DNA of 64,000 nucleotides from Plantactinospora soyae (GTDB taxonomy: Bacteria > Actinomycetota > Actinomycetes > Mycobacteriales > Micromonosporaceae): contig NZ_JADBEB010000001.1 in the NCBI RefSeq assembly GCF_014874095.1, positions 8,556,001-8,620,000 on the forward strand. The letters run 5' to 3'. Below the pieces are notes generated by a model that made no database searches, was not told the origin of the DNA, and saw only the letters and a list, made by a program, of their open reading frames with translations. The position numbers and the translations under genes are program-made. Of the stretch, positions 16,462-24,530 are shown piece by piece. Every line of letters starts with the position of its first letter. Positions within the stretch are counted from its first letter, which is position 1.

Positions 16462-17498
16462 GCACCGGAGCCGGCGCCGCGCCCGCCGGGAAGAGCGCGG
16501 CCCGGTTGCACGCCCGGCTGCACACCGTCCTGGGTCAGGGCGGCGATCCGACGCAGCTCGCCGTGCTGCACCGGGACGCGGCGCAGCTGCTCGGCGAGTC
16601 CCACGAGACCAGCCTGCTGGTGGAATGCGCGCTGGAGCACGCGCTGAGCCCGGACCGGCCGGTGTCCGACTCCCTCGCCGCCTGGCTCGACCTGCGCGAG
16701 CGCGCCGGAAGCACGCTTGCGGAGCACCATCCGACCGTGCTCGCCGTACGCGACCAGTACATCCGCTGGCTGCGCCGACGCGGCGAACCCGGCGACCTCG
16801 ACCTGGTGGTGCAGCTGCGCCGGGACGAGGTCGAGCTGCGCGCCACCCAGCCGGTCGGCCCGCACCAACTCGGCGTCGCCGCCACCGGGTACGCCGTCGC
16901 ACTGCTCGACCGGGCCCGGTACGGCAGCTTCGACCCGCAGTTGAAGAAGCACGAACCCGGCACGGATCTCGCCGAGGCGTACCGGCTGGTCGACGGGGAG
17001 ATCAGCCGCCGGGGCGCCGGGTACGGCAGCGGGCACGAGTCGACCTGGCAGGCGCGGCTGCTGCTCGGCGACATCCGCTGTGCCGGGCTGCGGCTGACGC
17101 CCGACGACCCCGATCTCAGCCAGGCCGAACCGGCGCTGCGCGAGGCCGACACGATCCTCCGGTACGACTGGCAGCGGCACGGGCGGCACGGCCGGAGCGC
17201 GCTACGGGCCCAACTCGTCCGCGCCGAGGTGCTGACCGTGCTCGGCCGGGATCGGGCGGCCGAACGCGAGGCGCGGCTCGCCAGCGTACTGGCCCGGCGG
17301 TATTCCGACCTCGACCTCGGCCGGCCGCTGCTGGTGCTCGCCCAGGCACAGGCGCACCGGGACGCCGTCGCCGCCCTGCGTACCGCCCGGGCGGCGGTGC
17401 GGGAACGGCGGCTGCGGTACCCACCCGCCGGACATCGCCTCGTCGAGGCCGAACGACTCGTCCAGACCCTGTCCGCGTCGGCGCACCGGACCGGCTGA
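16458..17498 (+). CDS. Helical repeat (TPR-like) protein
   Basis: 346 aa, almost wholly helical, with Ala/Arg/Leu-rich stretches and periodic small residues as in degenerate tetratricopeptide repeats (for example around residues 80-130 and 270-330). No signal peptide, membrane helix or catalytic motif is visible. ATG 16458 overlaps the previous gene's stop by four bases. Its composition is like the N-terminal halves of the two CHAT-type proteins upstream, so a scaffold that docks with them is plausible. It is the last gene before the Crp/Fnr regulator. No named family is recognised. Confidence 0.65.
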   Translation: MSTGAGAAPAGKSAARLHARLHTVLGQGGDPTQLAVLHRDAAQLLGESHETSLLVECALEHALSPDRPVSDSLAAWLDLRERAGSTLAEHHPTVLAVRDQYIRWLRRRGEPGDLDLVVQLRRDEVELRATQPVGPHQLGVAATGYAVALLDRARYGSFDPQLKKHEPGTDLAEAYRLVDGEISRRGAGYGSGHESTWQARLLLGDIRCAGLRLTPDDPDLSQAEPALREADTILRYDWQRHGRHGRSALRAQLVRAEVLTVLGRDRAAEREARLASVLARRYSDLDLGRPLLVLAQAQAHRDAVAALRTARAAVRERRLRYPPAGHRLVEAERLVQTLSASAHRTG

Positions 17499-17542
17499 CC
17501 GAAGGGCGGTTGCGTACGCTGGGTGACGGAGTACCGGTCGGG

Positions 17543-17548
17543 TAGTAT
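17543..17548 (+). promoter_or_regulatory. Candidate -10 box (TAGTAT) of the Crp/Fnr gene
   Basis: TAGTAT lies 51 bp before ATG 17600 in the 101-bp gap after the TPR-like gene. No good -35 is spaced correctly, so this is weak. Confidence 0.3.
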
Positions 17549-17599
17549 CCGGCCCGTACTGCTCCCTGCGTCTTCCTGCGTCGAACTGTTGGGGCGGAC

Positions 17600-18307
17600 A
17601 TGGCCGGTGCCACGCAGCCGCGAACCGAAGTCCTCGCACCCGGCAGCTTCCTGCACCGGTTGTCCCCCGCCGACCGCGACGAACTGCTGACCCTCGGGGT
17701 GTCCCGGGAGTTCCCGGCGGGCCGCCGGCTGATCCGCGAGGGTGCCGACGACAGCCACGTCGAACTCCTGCACCGCGGCTTCGTCAAGGTCACCACCGGG
17801 GTGCAGGGCTCCGAGACGCTGCTGGCCATCCGGATGCCGGGCGACATCCTCGGCGAGACCGCCGCGATGACCGGGGGGCCACGCACCGCCACCGTCGTCA
17901 CCTGCGGCCGGGTCCGGTCCAGCGTCGTCTCCCGGACCGGTTTCGAACGCTTCCTCAGCCGGCATCCGGAAGCCGCCCTGCACATGGGCGCCATCATGGG
18001 CGAACGGCTCCGCTGGGCCAACCAACGCCGGGCCGACTTCACCGCGTACCCGGCCGACGTCCGGGTGGCCCGGATCCTCACCGAGATCGCCACGACCTGC
18101 GGGCAGCGGGTCGACCGGGGCATCCTGCTCGGCGTCGCGCTCAGTCAACCGGAGCTGGCGTCGATGGTCGGGGTGGCCGACGTGACCCTGCAGAAGGCGC
18201 TGCGCGCCCTGCGCCGACGCAACCTGGTGCACACCGGGTACCGGCGGTTGCTGGTCCTGGACCTCGACCTGCTCCGAGAAGTCGGCGAGGGCGCGGCGGT
18301 CGGCTGA
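17600..18307 (+). CDS. Crp/Fnr family transcriptional regulator
   Basis: 235 aa. The N-terminal cNMP-binding beta-roll (about 15-130) contains the PGDILGETAAMTGG phosphate-binding-cassette region with the usual Gly-Glu pair and an RTAT segment that would contact a cyclic nucleotide phosphate. A dimer helix follows, then a winged HTH (about 170-220) with LSQPELASMVGVADVTLQKALRALRRR. It should bind DNA in response to a ligand, perhaps a cyclic nucleotide. It sits directly after the gene block holding a cyclase-homology protein, which makes a signalling link possible but unproven. ATG 17600 follows a 101-bp gap, so it probably has its own promoter. Confidence 0.9.
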   Translation: MAGATQPRTEVLAPGSFLHRLSPADRDELLTLGVSREFPAGRRLIREGADDSHVELLHRGFVKVTTGVQGSETLLAIRMPGDILGETAAMTGGPRTATVVTCGRVRSSVVSRTGFERFLSRHPEAALHMGAIMGERLRWANQRRADFTAYPADVRVARILTEIATTCGQRVDRGILLGVALSQPELASMVGVADVTLQKALRALRRRNLVHTGYRRLLVLDLDLLREVGEGAAVG

Positions 18308-18451
18308 GTCCCCCGGAGTTCCCACTGGTGGCGACGGGGAACCAAAACTGGAACCGCTGTGCAAGACTCCGAGGCTGCGCCATGGCGCGAAATTTCGAGG
18401 TCGCCCCGGCCGATCACGGCGGGCACTCCCCACATGAAAAAGGAACCCCCA

Positions 18452-19030
18452 ATGCAGCTCGACATGCTTCAGACCCAGCGGCAGTTCCACGTCCGGCAGC
18501 GGGTCCGGTTGATGGTCAACCAGTACCAGGTGCACGCGGTCACACCGGACGGCTCCGAGGGCGAGATGCTCGCCTTCGCCCAGCAGAAGCGGATGGCCTT
18601 CAAGGAACAGGTGACGCTCTACACGGACGACACCAAGCAGCAGCCGGTGCTCGGCTTCAAGGCCCGCCAGGTGATGGACCTCGGCGCGACGTACGACGTG
18701 ACGGACGCGGCTGGCAACCCGATCGGCCTGTTCCGGAAGGACTTCAAGGCGTCCCTGCTCCGCTCCACCTGGCACGTCGAGCAGCCCGGTCTCGGGCGGG
18801 CCACCGGGCAGGAGCGGAGCCTCCCGGTCGCGCTGCTCCGCCGTTTCGTCGACTCGCTCTCCTGGCTGCCGTACCACTTCGACTACACCATCGGCGGGCA
18901 GCCGGCGTTCTCGGTCATCAAGAAGTGGGGCCTGCGCGACCGGTACGTCATCGAGATCCACCAGCCGCAGCTCGACCGCCGTCTGGTCATCGCGATGGCG
19001 GTGGGCCTGGACGCCCTGCAGAGCCGCTGA
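18452..19030 (+). CDS. LURP-one-related (phospholipid scramblase-like) protein
   Basis: 192 aa from ATG 18452, chosen because AAGGA lies 8 nt upstream; the in-frame ATG at 18434 has no ribosome site. The pattern of short beta strands with Phe/Tyr and Gly turns (KARQVMDLGATYDVTDAAG, then IGLFRKDF, then YTIGGQPAF and IHQPQLDRR) fits the tubby-like beta-barrel of LURP-one/scramblase proteins. No signal peptide is present. Members of this fold bind membranes or lipids, and the bacterial role is unknown. A perfect hairpin 9 bp after the stop ends the transcript. It may be a separate gene or part of the Crp transcript. Confidence 0.75.
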   Translation: MQLDMLQTQRQFHVRQRVRLMVNQYQVHAVTPDGSEGEMLAFAQQKRMAFKEQVTLYTDDTKQQPVLGFKARQVMDLGATYDVTDAAGNPIGLFRKDFKASLLRSTWHVEQPGLGRATGQERSLPVALLRRFVDSLSWLPYHFDYTIGGQPAFSVIKKWGLRDRYVIEIHQPQLDRRLVIAMAVGLDALQSR

Positions 19031-19038
19031 GCCGGACC

Positions 19039-19067
19039 GGGCGCGTGCCCACGTCGGACACGCGCCC
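19039..19067 (+). terminator. Hairpin terminator after the LURP-one-like gene
   Basis: GGGCGCGTG (19039-19047) and CACGCGCCC (19059-19067) form a perfect 9-bp stem with an 11-base loop, starting 9 bp after the stop codon. There is no T-run, as is common in high-GC actinomycetes. Confidence 0.6.
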
Positions 19068-19223
19068 ACCAGCGCTGACGACCCGGTACCGGGCGGTCCC
19101 TGGCTCCGGCACGTCCGCCGACGCCGCCGTGCGACGCCGGAGGTCCGGTGCCGCCGGCATCGACCACCGCCGTACGACAACGTTCGGGACCCGGCTGGCG
19201 CGCCACCCCGTCGAGGGGGCAGC

Positions 19224-20600
19224 ATGACGGGCGTGTCCCAGCCTCCACAACTCGCCGCCGTACAGGGTCGCGCCCGGGCGCTTCGCGACGGCGGCGACGA
19301 CCCGGCCGCCCGGCGGCTGCTCGCACAGGCGCTCGAAGCGGCCCGGCCGGCGTACGGTAAGGACCATCCCGACGTGCTGGCCACGGCGCACCTGCTGGCC
19401 CAGTGGCACCGGGAGGCCGACGATCCGGCGGCGGCCCGCCGCATTCTCGAAGAGGCGCTGATCGACGGCCAGCACCGCTTCGGTGACGCGGATCCGCTGA
19501 TGCTCGCCCTGACCTTCGAGTTGGGCACCGTGGCCGAGGAACTGGGCAACCGGCACGAGGCCCGCCGCAACTTCGGCCGGGTGGCCAGCCTGGGCCCCGG
19601 GGTGCTCGGCGACGACAACTGGCAGGTCCGGGCGGCCCGGAACTATCTCGGCGACGCACCGTCGAACGGCGGCGGCGCGGCCCAGCAGCCACCCGGGCCT
19701 CCCCCGATACCGGTCTCGGCGCCACACGCACCCGTCTCAGCGCCACACGCACCCGTCTCGGGGCCACACGCACCCGTCTCAGCGCCGCACGCACCCGTCT
19801 CGGGGCCACACGCACCCGTCTCGGGGCCGCATGCGGCGGCACCGGTGTCGTCGGCACCCGGGCCGTTCCAGCCGCAGCCCGGTGGGCTGTACCCGGCGAG
19901 CACCGGGGTCGGCGAGGAGTGGGCCCCGACCCCGACCAGCGGGCCGGCCTACTCGGCGATCGACGAGCCCACCTCCACGTACCCGTCGATCTCTGCCGGC
20001 CAGCCGTCCTCGTCGTACGCGCCGCCGCAGGCCGAGCACGTGGCGTCGACGTACCCGCCGTACTCCTCGCGGTCGGTGGGGCAGCCGGAGCCGTACCCGG
20101 TGATCGCCACGACCCCCACCCCGACGCCGGTCCCGGCGCCAGCGCCGGCCGAGCCCGCCCGGGGCCGGGGCGCGACGGTGGCGGCGGCGGTCGCCGCGGC
20201 CGCCGCGGTGATCGCCGCGATCGTGGTGGTGTTCGCCGTGGTCGCCGACCGGGACCCGCCGGCCAACACCGCCGACCAGGGCGACAACCGTGGGGAGCCG
20301 GTCATCGCCGGCGAGAAGCCGACGAACGTGAAACTGCTCGACGAGGGTGCGGCGATCACCATCAGCTGGACCGACCCGAGCGGCGGCACGGTGCCGTTCG
20401 TCGTCGCCGGTGCCCGGGCCAACCAGGAGACCAAGGCGATGGGCTCGCCCGTCGCGGGTGAGACCACGTTCAAGGTCAACGCGTTGAATCCCCGGCTCGA
20501 TTACTGCTTCACCGTGCTGGCGGTCTATTCCACGAACGAATACGCCCCCTCGGACCTGGTCTGCACAAACCGGGGTGGCGCGGGGGCAACTCCTCGCTGA
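19224..20600 (+). CDS. TPR protein with Pro-rich repeats, one membrane helix and extracytoplasmic FnIII-like domain
   Basis: 458 aa. The N-terminal 130 residues are TPR-like (RAYGKDHPDVLATAHLLAQ-type helices as in kinesin light-chain-like repeats). A Pro/Ser/His-rich segment follows with six 7-residue repeats VSAPHAP or VSGPHAP (19713-19838), then a Pro/Tyr/Ser-rich stretch. A single membrane helix (about 310-340) is followed by an outside domain of about 100 residues with two Cys, resembling a fibronectin III fold. The N-terminus is thus cytoplasmic and the C-terminus outside. GAGGGG precedes ATG 19224. It begins the block leading to the FnIII/MoxR/DUF58/transglutaminase genes and may be a surface-sensing partner. 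Function is unknown. Confidence 0.75.
   Translation: MTGVSQPPQLAAVQGRARALRDGGDDPAARRLLAQALEAARPAYGKDHPDVLATAHLLAQWHREADDPAAARRILEEALIDGQHRFGDADPLMLALTFELGTVAEELGNRHEARRNFGRVASLGPGVLGDDNWQVRAARNYLGDAPSNGGGAAQQPPGPPPIPVSAPHAPVSAPHAPVSGPHAPVSAPHAPVSGPHAPVSGPHAAAPVSSAPGPFQPQPGGLYPASTGVGEEWAPTPTSGPAYSAIDEPTSTYPSISAGQPSSSYAPPQAEHVASTYPPYSSRSVGQPEPYPVIATTPTPTPVPAPAPAEPARGRGATVAAAVAAAAAVIAAIVVVFAVVADRDPPANTADQGDNRGEPVIAGEKPTNVKLLDEGAAITISWTDPSGGTVPFVVAGARANQETKAMGSPVAGETTFKVNALNPRLDYCFTVLAVYSTNEYAPSDLVCTNRGGAGATPR
19713..19838 (+). repeat. Six tandem 21-bp repeats encoding VS(A/G)PHAP
   Basis: Six in-frame 21-bp units start at 19713, 19734, 19755, 19776, 19797 and 19818. Units alternate between Ala and Gly codons at the third position; the last ends in Ala. 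The DNA copies are nearly identical, so they arose by recent slippage or unequal exchange. They extend a cytoplasmic Pro-rich linker. Confidence 0.9.
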
Positions 20601-20731
20601 TCACAATTCAACACCGATTGCAGCCCTGTTGACCTGCGGGGACGGCCGTGGAAGCCCAAGGTTATCCACAATTCGCCGCGCGTCCGTCCACAGCGTCATG
20701 TTCCGGGTACCCGCGTACAAAGGGCTGGCCA

Positions 20732-20737
20732 TATGAT
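20732..20737 (+). promoter_or_regulatory. Candidate -10 box (TATGAT) of the FnIII-MoxR operon
   Basis: TATGAT is close to the TATAAT consensus and sits in the lower-GC gap before the FnIII gene. Transcription would begin near 20744, which fits a start codon at 20813. The -35 is not clear. Confidence 0.4.
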
Positions 20738-20812
20738 GGCACCCGGTTTCGGGGAGATTCGCTGACGACGGCGGTGGACACGACCGCCAAGGCGTGGGGA
20801 GGGCGGCCGGCT

Positions 20813-23494
20813 GTGGTCACCACAGACAACGGCTTCACAGGTAGTGACGGAATCGGCGGAGAGAATTCCGTCGGGGTGGCGCCCGGCACGCCCCCGGCTC
20901 GTCGCCGGTCCCGCCTTCGCGGCGGCCTGGTCACCATCGCGACCGTGGCGGCGCTGGCCGCCGCGATGGGTCTGACCGTTCTCGGGCTGGGCGCGGCGGA
21001 CAACGCGGTGGCCAGCTACGACGCGAGTTCCTGGCTGTGGAGCATGGCCAAGAGCGAGATGGCCCGGGTCAACGGGGTCACCGGCAAGGTCGACACCCGG
21101 GTGCAGATTCCGCAGGGTCGCAGCCACCGGATGCAGGTCGTCCAGACAGACCGCCTGCTGGTCCTGCGCGACCTGAACACCGGCCAGGTCAGCTCGCTCG
21201 ACCTGGCGACGCTACAGATCATCGCGACCACCAGGACCACGGCCGGGATCGGCGTCAACGTGGCGCTGCACGAGGACTCGGCGTTCGTGGTCGACGCGGT
21301 GCAGGGAATCGTCCGGCAGCTCGACCCGCGCGCGCTCACCCCGGTCGGCGAGCAGATCAACTATCCGCCGGGCATCACCGGCGGCGCCTTCGACGGCAAG
21401 GGTCGACTCTGGATCGCGGTGCCCAGCGAGGGGACGGTCTCCGCCATCACCGCCGCCGATGTCGGCGCGGCCGGCTCCGCCGACGGCGGGGGCACGGGCG
21501 GCGGGGTAAGCCCGAAGCAGATCCGCAGCGAGGCGGTCGCCGACCCCAGCCACGACCTGACCATCTCCACGCTGGACGACGGCGTCGCGGTGCTCGACCG
21601 GACCACCGGCACGCTGACCACGCTGCGCGGCGACGAAAAGCCGCTTCCGGTCAAGCTCCCGCTCACCGGGCCCGGCTCGCTGCCGGAGCGCACCACCGGT
21701 CCACAGGTGCCGGTGACCGTGCTCGACGACCGGAACGTCGTCGTCTCCGAGAAGGGCACGATCGGACAGCAGTTCAAGGTGCCCGGGGCGGGGACCCAGC
21801 TCAGCCCGGCCGTCTCCTGGGCCGGCCGGTTCTACTGCGCGGACGAGGACACCGGCACGGTCTACTCGTTCGACGAGGCCGGGAAGTTGATCGAAAAGAT
21901 CGAGATCAAGGGCGCCAACGGTCCGCTGGAGCTGGAGGTCCGGGAGAACCACCTGTTCATCAACGCCCCGAACTCCGCCACCGCCCGGGTCATCGACGAC
22001 CAGCACCACGTCCGCGAGGTCGACAAGTACGCGGACAACATCCTGGGTGGCGACCCGCCGCCGGACCCGCCGGCCCCGCCGCCACCACCGAAGCCGAGGA
22101 TCAGCAAGCCGAGTGCACCGAAGTCCGTGACCGCCTCGGCCGGAAACGCCCAGGCGCGGGTGAGCTGGCGCGCGGCCGCCCCGAACGGCTCGGCGATCAC
22201 CCGGTACGTGGTGCAGGGCGCCGGCCGGACCTTCGAGGTGGGTGCGAACCAGCGCTCGGTGGAGGTGACCGGCCTGACCAACGGCGAGACCTACCGGTTC
22301 GCCGTGCACGCGGTGAACGGCAAGGGCGCCGGCCCGACCCGGAACAGCAACCCGGTGGTACCGACCTCCGAGGTGCCCGACCCGCCGGCCAGTATCACCG
22401 CGCAGGAGCGGCCGGACGGCACGGTGCTGGTCAAGTGGCCGGCGGCCAACGGACAGGGCTACAAAATCAACAAGTACGCGGTGACCGCGATCTCGGCCGG
22501 CGCGAACGCCCCGGCCGGCGAGTCGACCAAGACCGAGCTGGTGATCCCGGCCGGAGAACTCGACTACGGCAACCAGTACGCCTTCACCGTGATCTCGATC
22601 AACGAGAAGGGTGCCGGCTCGGCGGCGTCACCGGTCAGCAACAGCGTGGTGCCGTTCGCCACCCCGGGTGCACCGGTCAACCTGAAGGCGCAGACCGTCG
22701 GCGGGTCCAAGGGCACCATCTCGATGACCTGGAGCCCGCCCGCCGACAACGGCCGGCCGATCACCAAGTACGTGGTCGAGGCGGGCGGCAAGAGGAGCGA
22801 GGTGACCGACACCCGGGCCACCGTGGACGGTCTGGGCAACGGCGCGACCGTCAACGTCCGGGTACAGGCCGTCAACGAGGCCGGTCCCGGAGCCGCCGCC
22901 ACCGACACGGCGACCACGGTCGCGCTGCCCACGGTGACGGTCACCGGCGGGTCGTCGGACGCCACCTCGGTCACGGTCGACTTCACCGTGAACGCGGGCG
23001 GTGGAGACCCGGCGTGTTCGGTCACCCCGGCGGGCCGCGCCAAGGTGAACGGCGGCTGTTCCAGCATCAGGGTCACCGGGCTGGCCCCGGGCACGACGTA
23101 CGACCTCACGGTGACCGTGACCAACGCGGCCGGCAGCGACACCGCTCCCGCCAGCAGGGCGACCCAGCCCGTCTACGGCATCGCCACCTGCCGCAACGGC
23201 CAGAACGGTGACACCGCGACGTACTGTGACAACGACCGGGCCGGTCGCAACGGCAACGAGATCTTCTCGGTGACCCGGCAGGACAACAACCGGCAGGTCG
23301 GCTGGGTGCCGAACGGCCGCCGGTTGAAGGCGTTCTGCAAGGCGTCCGGCGAAGACGTCGACGCGTACATCTACAACAGCAACAAGCGGAGCACCTGGTG
23401 GGTCCGGGTGGAGTACGAGGGGCAGAACTACATCCCCTGGGCCTGGCTCAACCTCGAAGGCGGCGACAACATCAACGTCCTGCCGACCTGCTGA
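20813..23494 (+). CDS. Membrane-anchored protein with beta-propeller-like and multiple FnIII domains
   Basis: 893 aa from GTG 20813, chosen because GGGGAGGG lies 9 nt upstream; the frame is open to 20648, but codon use there is not coding-like and a -10 box lies within it. A short basic cytoplasmic tail is followed by one membrane helix (about 40-65). Outside are a repeat region resembling a beta-propeller (about 80-400), a Pro-rich hinge (about 410-430), and four fibronectin III-like domains (about 430-800). A C-terminal domain of about 90 residues has four Cys and a WVP-NGRR motif, possibly SH3-like. It is the first gene of a cluster with MoxR, DUF58 and a transglutaminase-like protein, so it may be the surface product or sensor of that cluster. 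Confidence 0.75.
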   Translation: MVTTDNGFTGSDGIGGENSVGVAPGTPPARRRSRLRGGLVTIATVAALAAAMGLTVLGLGAADNAVASYDASSWLWSMAKSEMARVNGVTGKVDTRVQIPQGRSHRMQVVQTDRLLVLRDLNTGQVSSLDLATLQIIATTRTTAGIGVNVALHEDSAFVVDAVQGIVRQLDPRALTPVGEQINYPPGITGGAFDGKGRLWIAVPSEGTVSAITAADVGAAGSADGGGTGGGVSPKQIRSEAVADPSHDLTISTLDDGVAVLDRTTGTLTTLRGDEKPLPVKLPLTGPGSLPERTTGPQVPVTVLDDRNVVVSEKGTIGQQFKVPGAGTQLSPAVSWAGRFYCADEDTGTVYSFDEAGKLIEKIEIKGANGPLELEVRENHLFINAPNSATARVIDDQHHVREVDKYADNILGGDPPPDPPAPPPPPKPRISKPSAPKSVTASAGNAQARVSWRAAAPNGSAITRYVVQGAGRTFEVGANQRSVEVTGLTNGETYRFAVHAVNGKGAGPTRNSNPVVPTSEVPDPPASITAQERPDGTVLVKWPAANGQGYKINKYAVTAISAGANAPAGESTKTELVIPAGELDYGNQYAFTVISINEKGAGSAASPVSNSVVPFATPGAPVNLKAQTVGGSKGTISMTWSPPADNGRPITKYVVEAGGKRSEVTDTRATVDGLGNGATVNVRVQAVNEAGPGAAATDTATTVALPTVTVTGGSSDATSVTVDFTVNAGGGDPACSVTPAGRAKVNGGCSSIRVTGLAPGTTYDLTVTVTNAAGSDTAPASRATQPVYGIATCRNGQNGDTATYCDNDRAGRNGNEIFSVTRQDNNRQVGWVPNGRRLKAFCKASGEDVDAYIYNSNKRSTWWVRVEYEGQNYIPWAWLNLEGGDNINVLPTC

Positions 23495-23524
23495 TCGCAC
23501 CACCTCGCAAGGAGCACCACAGCC

Positions 23525-24520
23525 GTGAACAACCACGAGCCGCTTACCCCGCACCATGTGCAGGGCTTCGCCAGCCTGGCCGCCCGGATCGCCGACAACA
23601 TCAACTCGGTGGTGCTGGGTAAGCCGCACGTGGTCCGGCTGGCGCTGACCGCGCTCTTCGCCCAGGGGCACGTCCTGCTGGAGGACGTGCCCGGGGTCGG
23701 CAAGACGACCCTGGCCCGGGCGATCGCGGCCACCGTGCACGGACAGTGGCGGCGCATCCAGTTCACCCCGGACCTGTTGCCCTCCGACGTCTCCGGGGTG
23801 ACCATCTTCAACCAGGCGACCCGGGCCTTCGAGTTCCATCCCGGGCCGGTGTTCGCCAACATCGTCATCGCGGACGAGATCAACCGGGCCTCGCCGAAGA
23901 CCCAGTCCTCGCTGCTGGAGGTGATGGAGGAACGGAACGTCACCGTCGACGGGGTCCGGCACCCCGTACCCCGGCCGTTCCTGGTGGTCGCCACCCAGAA
24001 CCCGGTCGAGATGGACGGGACGTACCGGCTTCCCGAGGCGCAGCTCGACCGGTTCCTGGTGAAACTCTCCATCGGGTACCCCGACGAGCTGGTCGAGATC
24101 GAGGTGCTGCGCGGGGCCACCGTCCGGTCACCGGAGGCGCTGGAGGCGGTCACCGACACCGCCACGGTCGGCGAGATGGTCCGGATGGCCCAGCGGGTGC
24201 ACATCGCCGACCCGCTCTACGCGTACGCCGTCCGGCTGGCCGCGGCGACCCGCAACCACTCCCAGGTCCGGGTCGGGGTCAGCCCCCGGGGCGTGATCGC
24301 CCTGACCCGGGCGGCCTGTTCGTACGCCCTGATCGACGGGCGCGGTTGGATCATGCCGGAGGATCTCAAGATCCTGGCCGAGCCGGTCTTCGCGCACCGG
24401 ATCCTGCTCTCCCCCGACGCCCAGGTGCGCGGTGTCACCGCAGCCGAGGTGCTGCACGAGGCGGTCGCGTCGGTACCGGTGCCGCTCCCCTCGGGGCAGC
24501 TCGCCGCCGCGGGCACCTGA
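23525..24520 (+). CDS. MoxR family AAA+ ATPase
   Basis: 331 aa. Walker A is EDVPGVGKTTLARAIA (about 57-72) and Walker B is IVIADEINRASPKTQSSLLE (about 115-134), followed by sensor-1 ATQNPVE. The C-terminal lid helices are normal. MoxR ATPases act as chaperones that insert metals or activate partner proteins, usually with vWA or DUF58 proteins encoded next to them, as here. GTG 23525 follows a 30-nt gap with AAGGAG. The DUF58 gene starts 10 nt downstream, so they form an operon. It acts in the cytoplasm. The length is normal for the family. Confidence 0.95.
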   Translation: MNNHEPLTPHHVQGFASLAARIADNINSVVLGKPHVVRLALTALFAQGHVLLEDVPGVGKTTLARAIAATVHGQWRRIQFTPDLLPSDVSGVTIFNQATRAFEFHPGPVFANIVIADEINRASPKTQSSLLEVMEERNVTVDGVRHPVPRPFLVVATQNPVEMDGTYRLPEAQLDRFLVKLSIGYPDELVEIEVLRGATVRSPEALEAVTDTATVGEMVRMAQRVHIADPLYAYAVRLAAATRNHSQVRVGVSPRGVIALTRAACSYALIDGRGWIMPEDLKILAEPVFAHRILLSPDAQVRGVTAAEVLHEAVASVPVPLPSGQLAAAGT

Positions 24521-24530
24521 CCCCGACACC

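Noticed and set aside
19713-19838. Repeats as a CRISPR array
   Set aside because: The 21-bp units are in frame, without spacers, and encode a Pro-rich linker.
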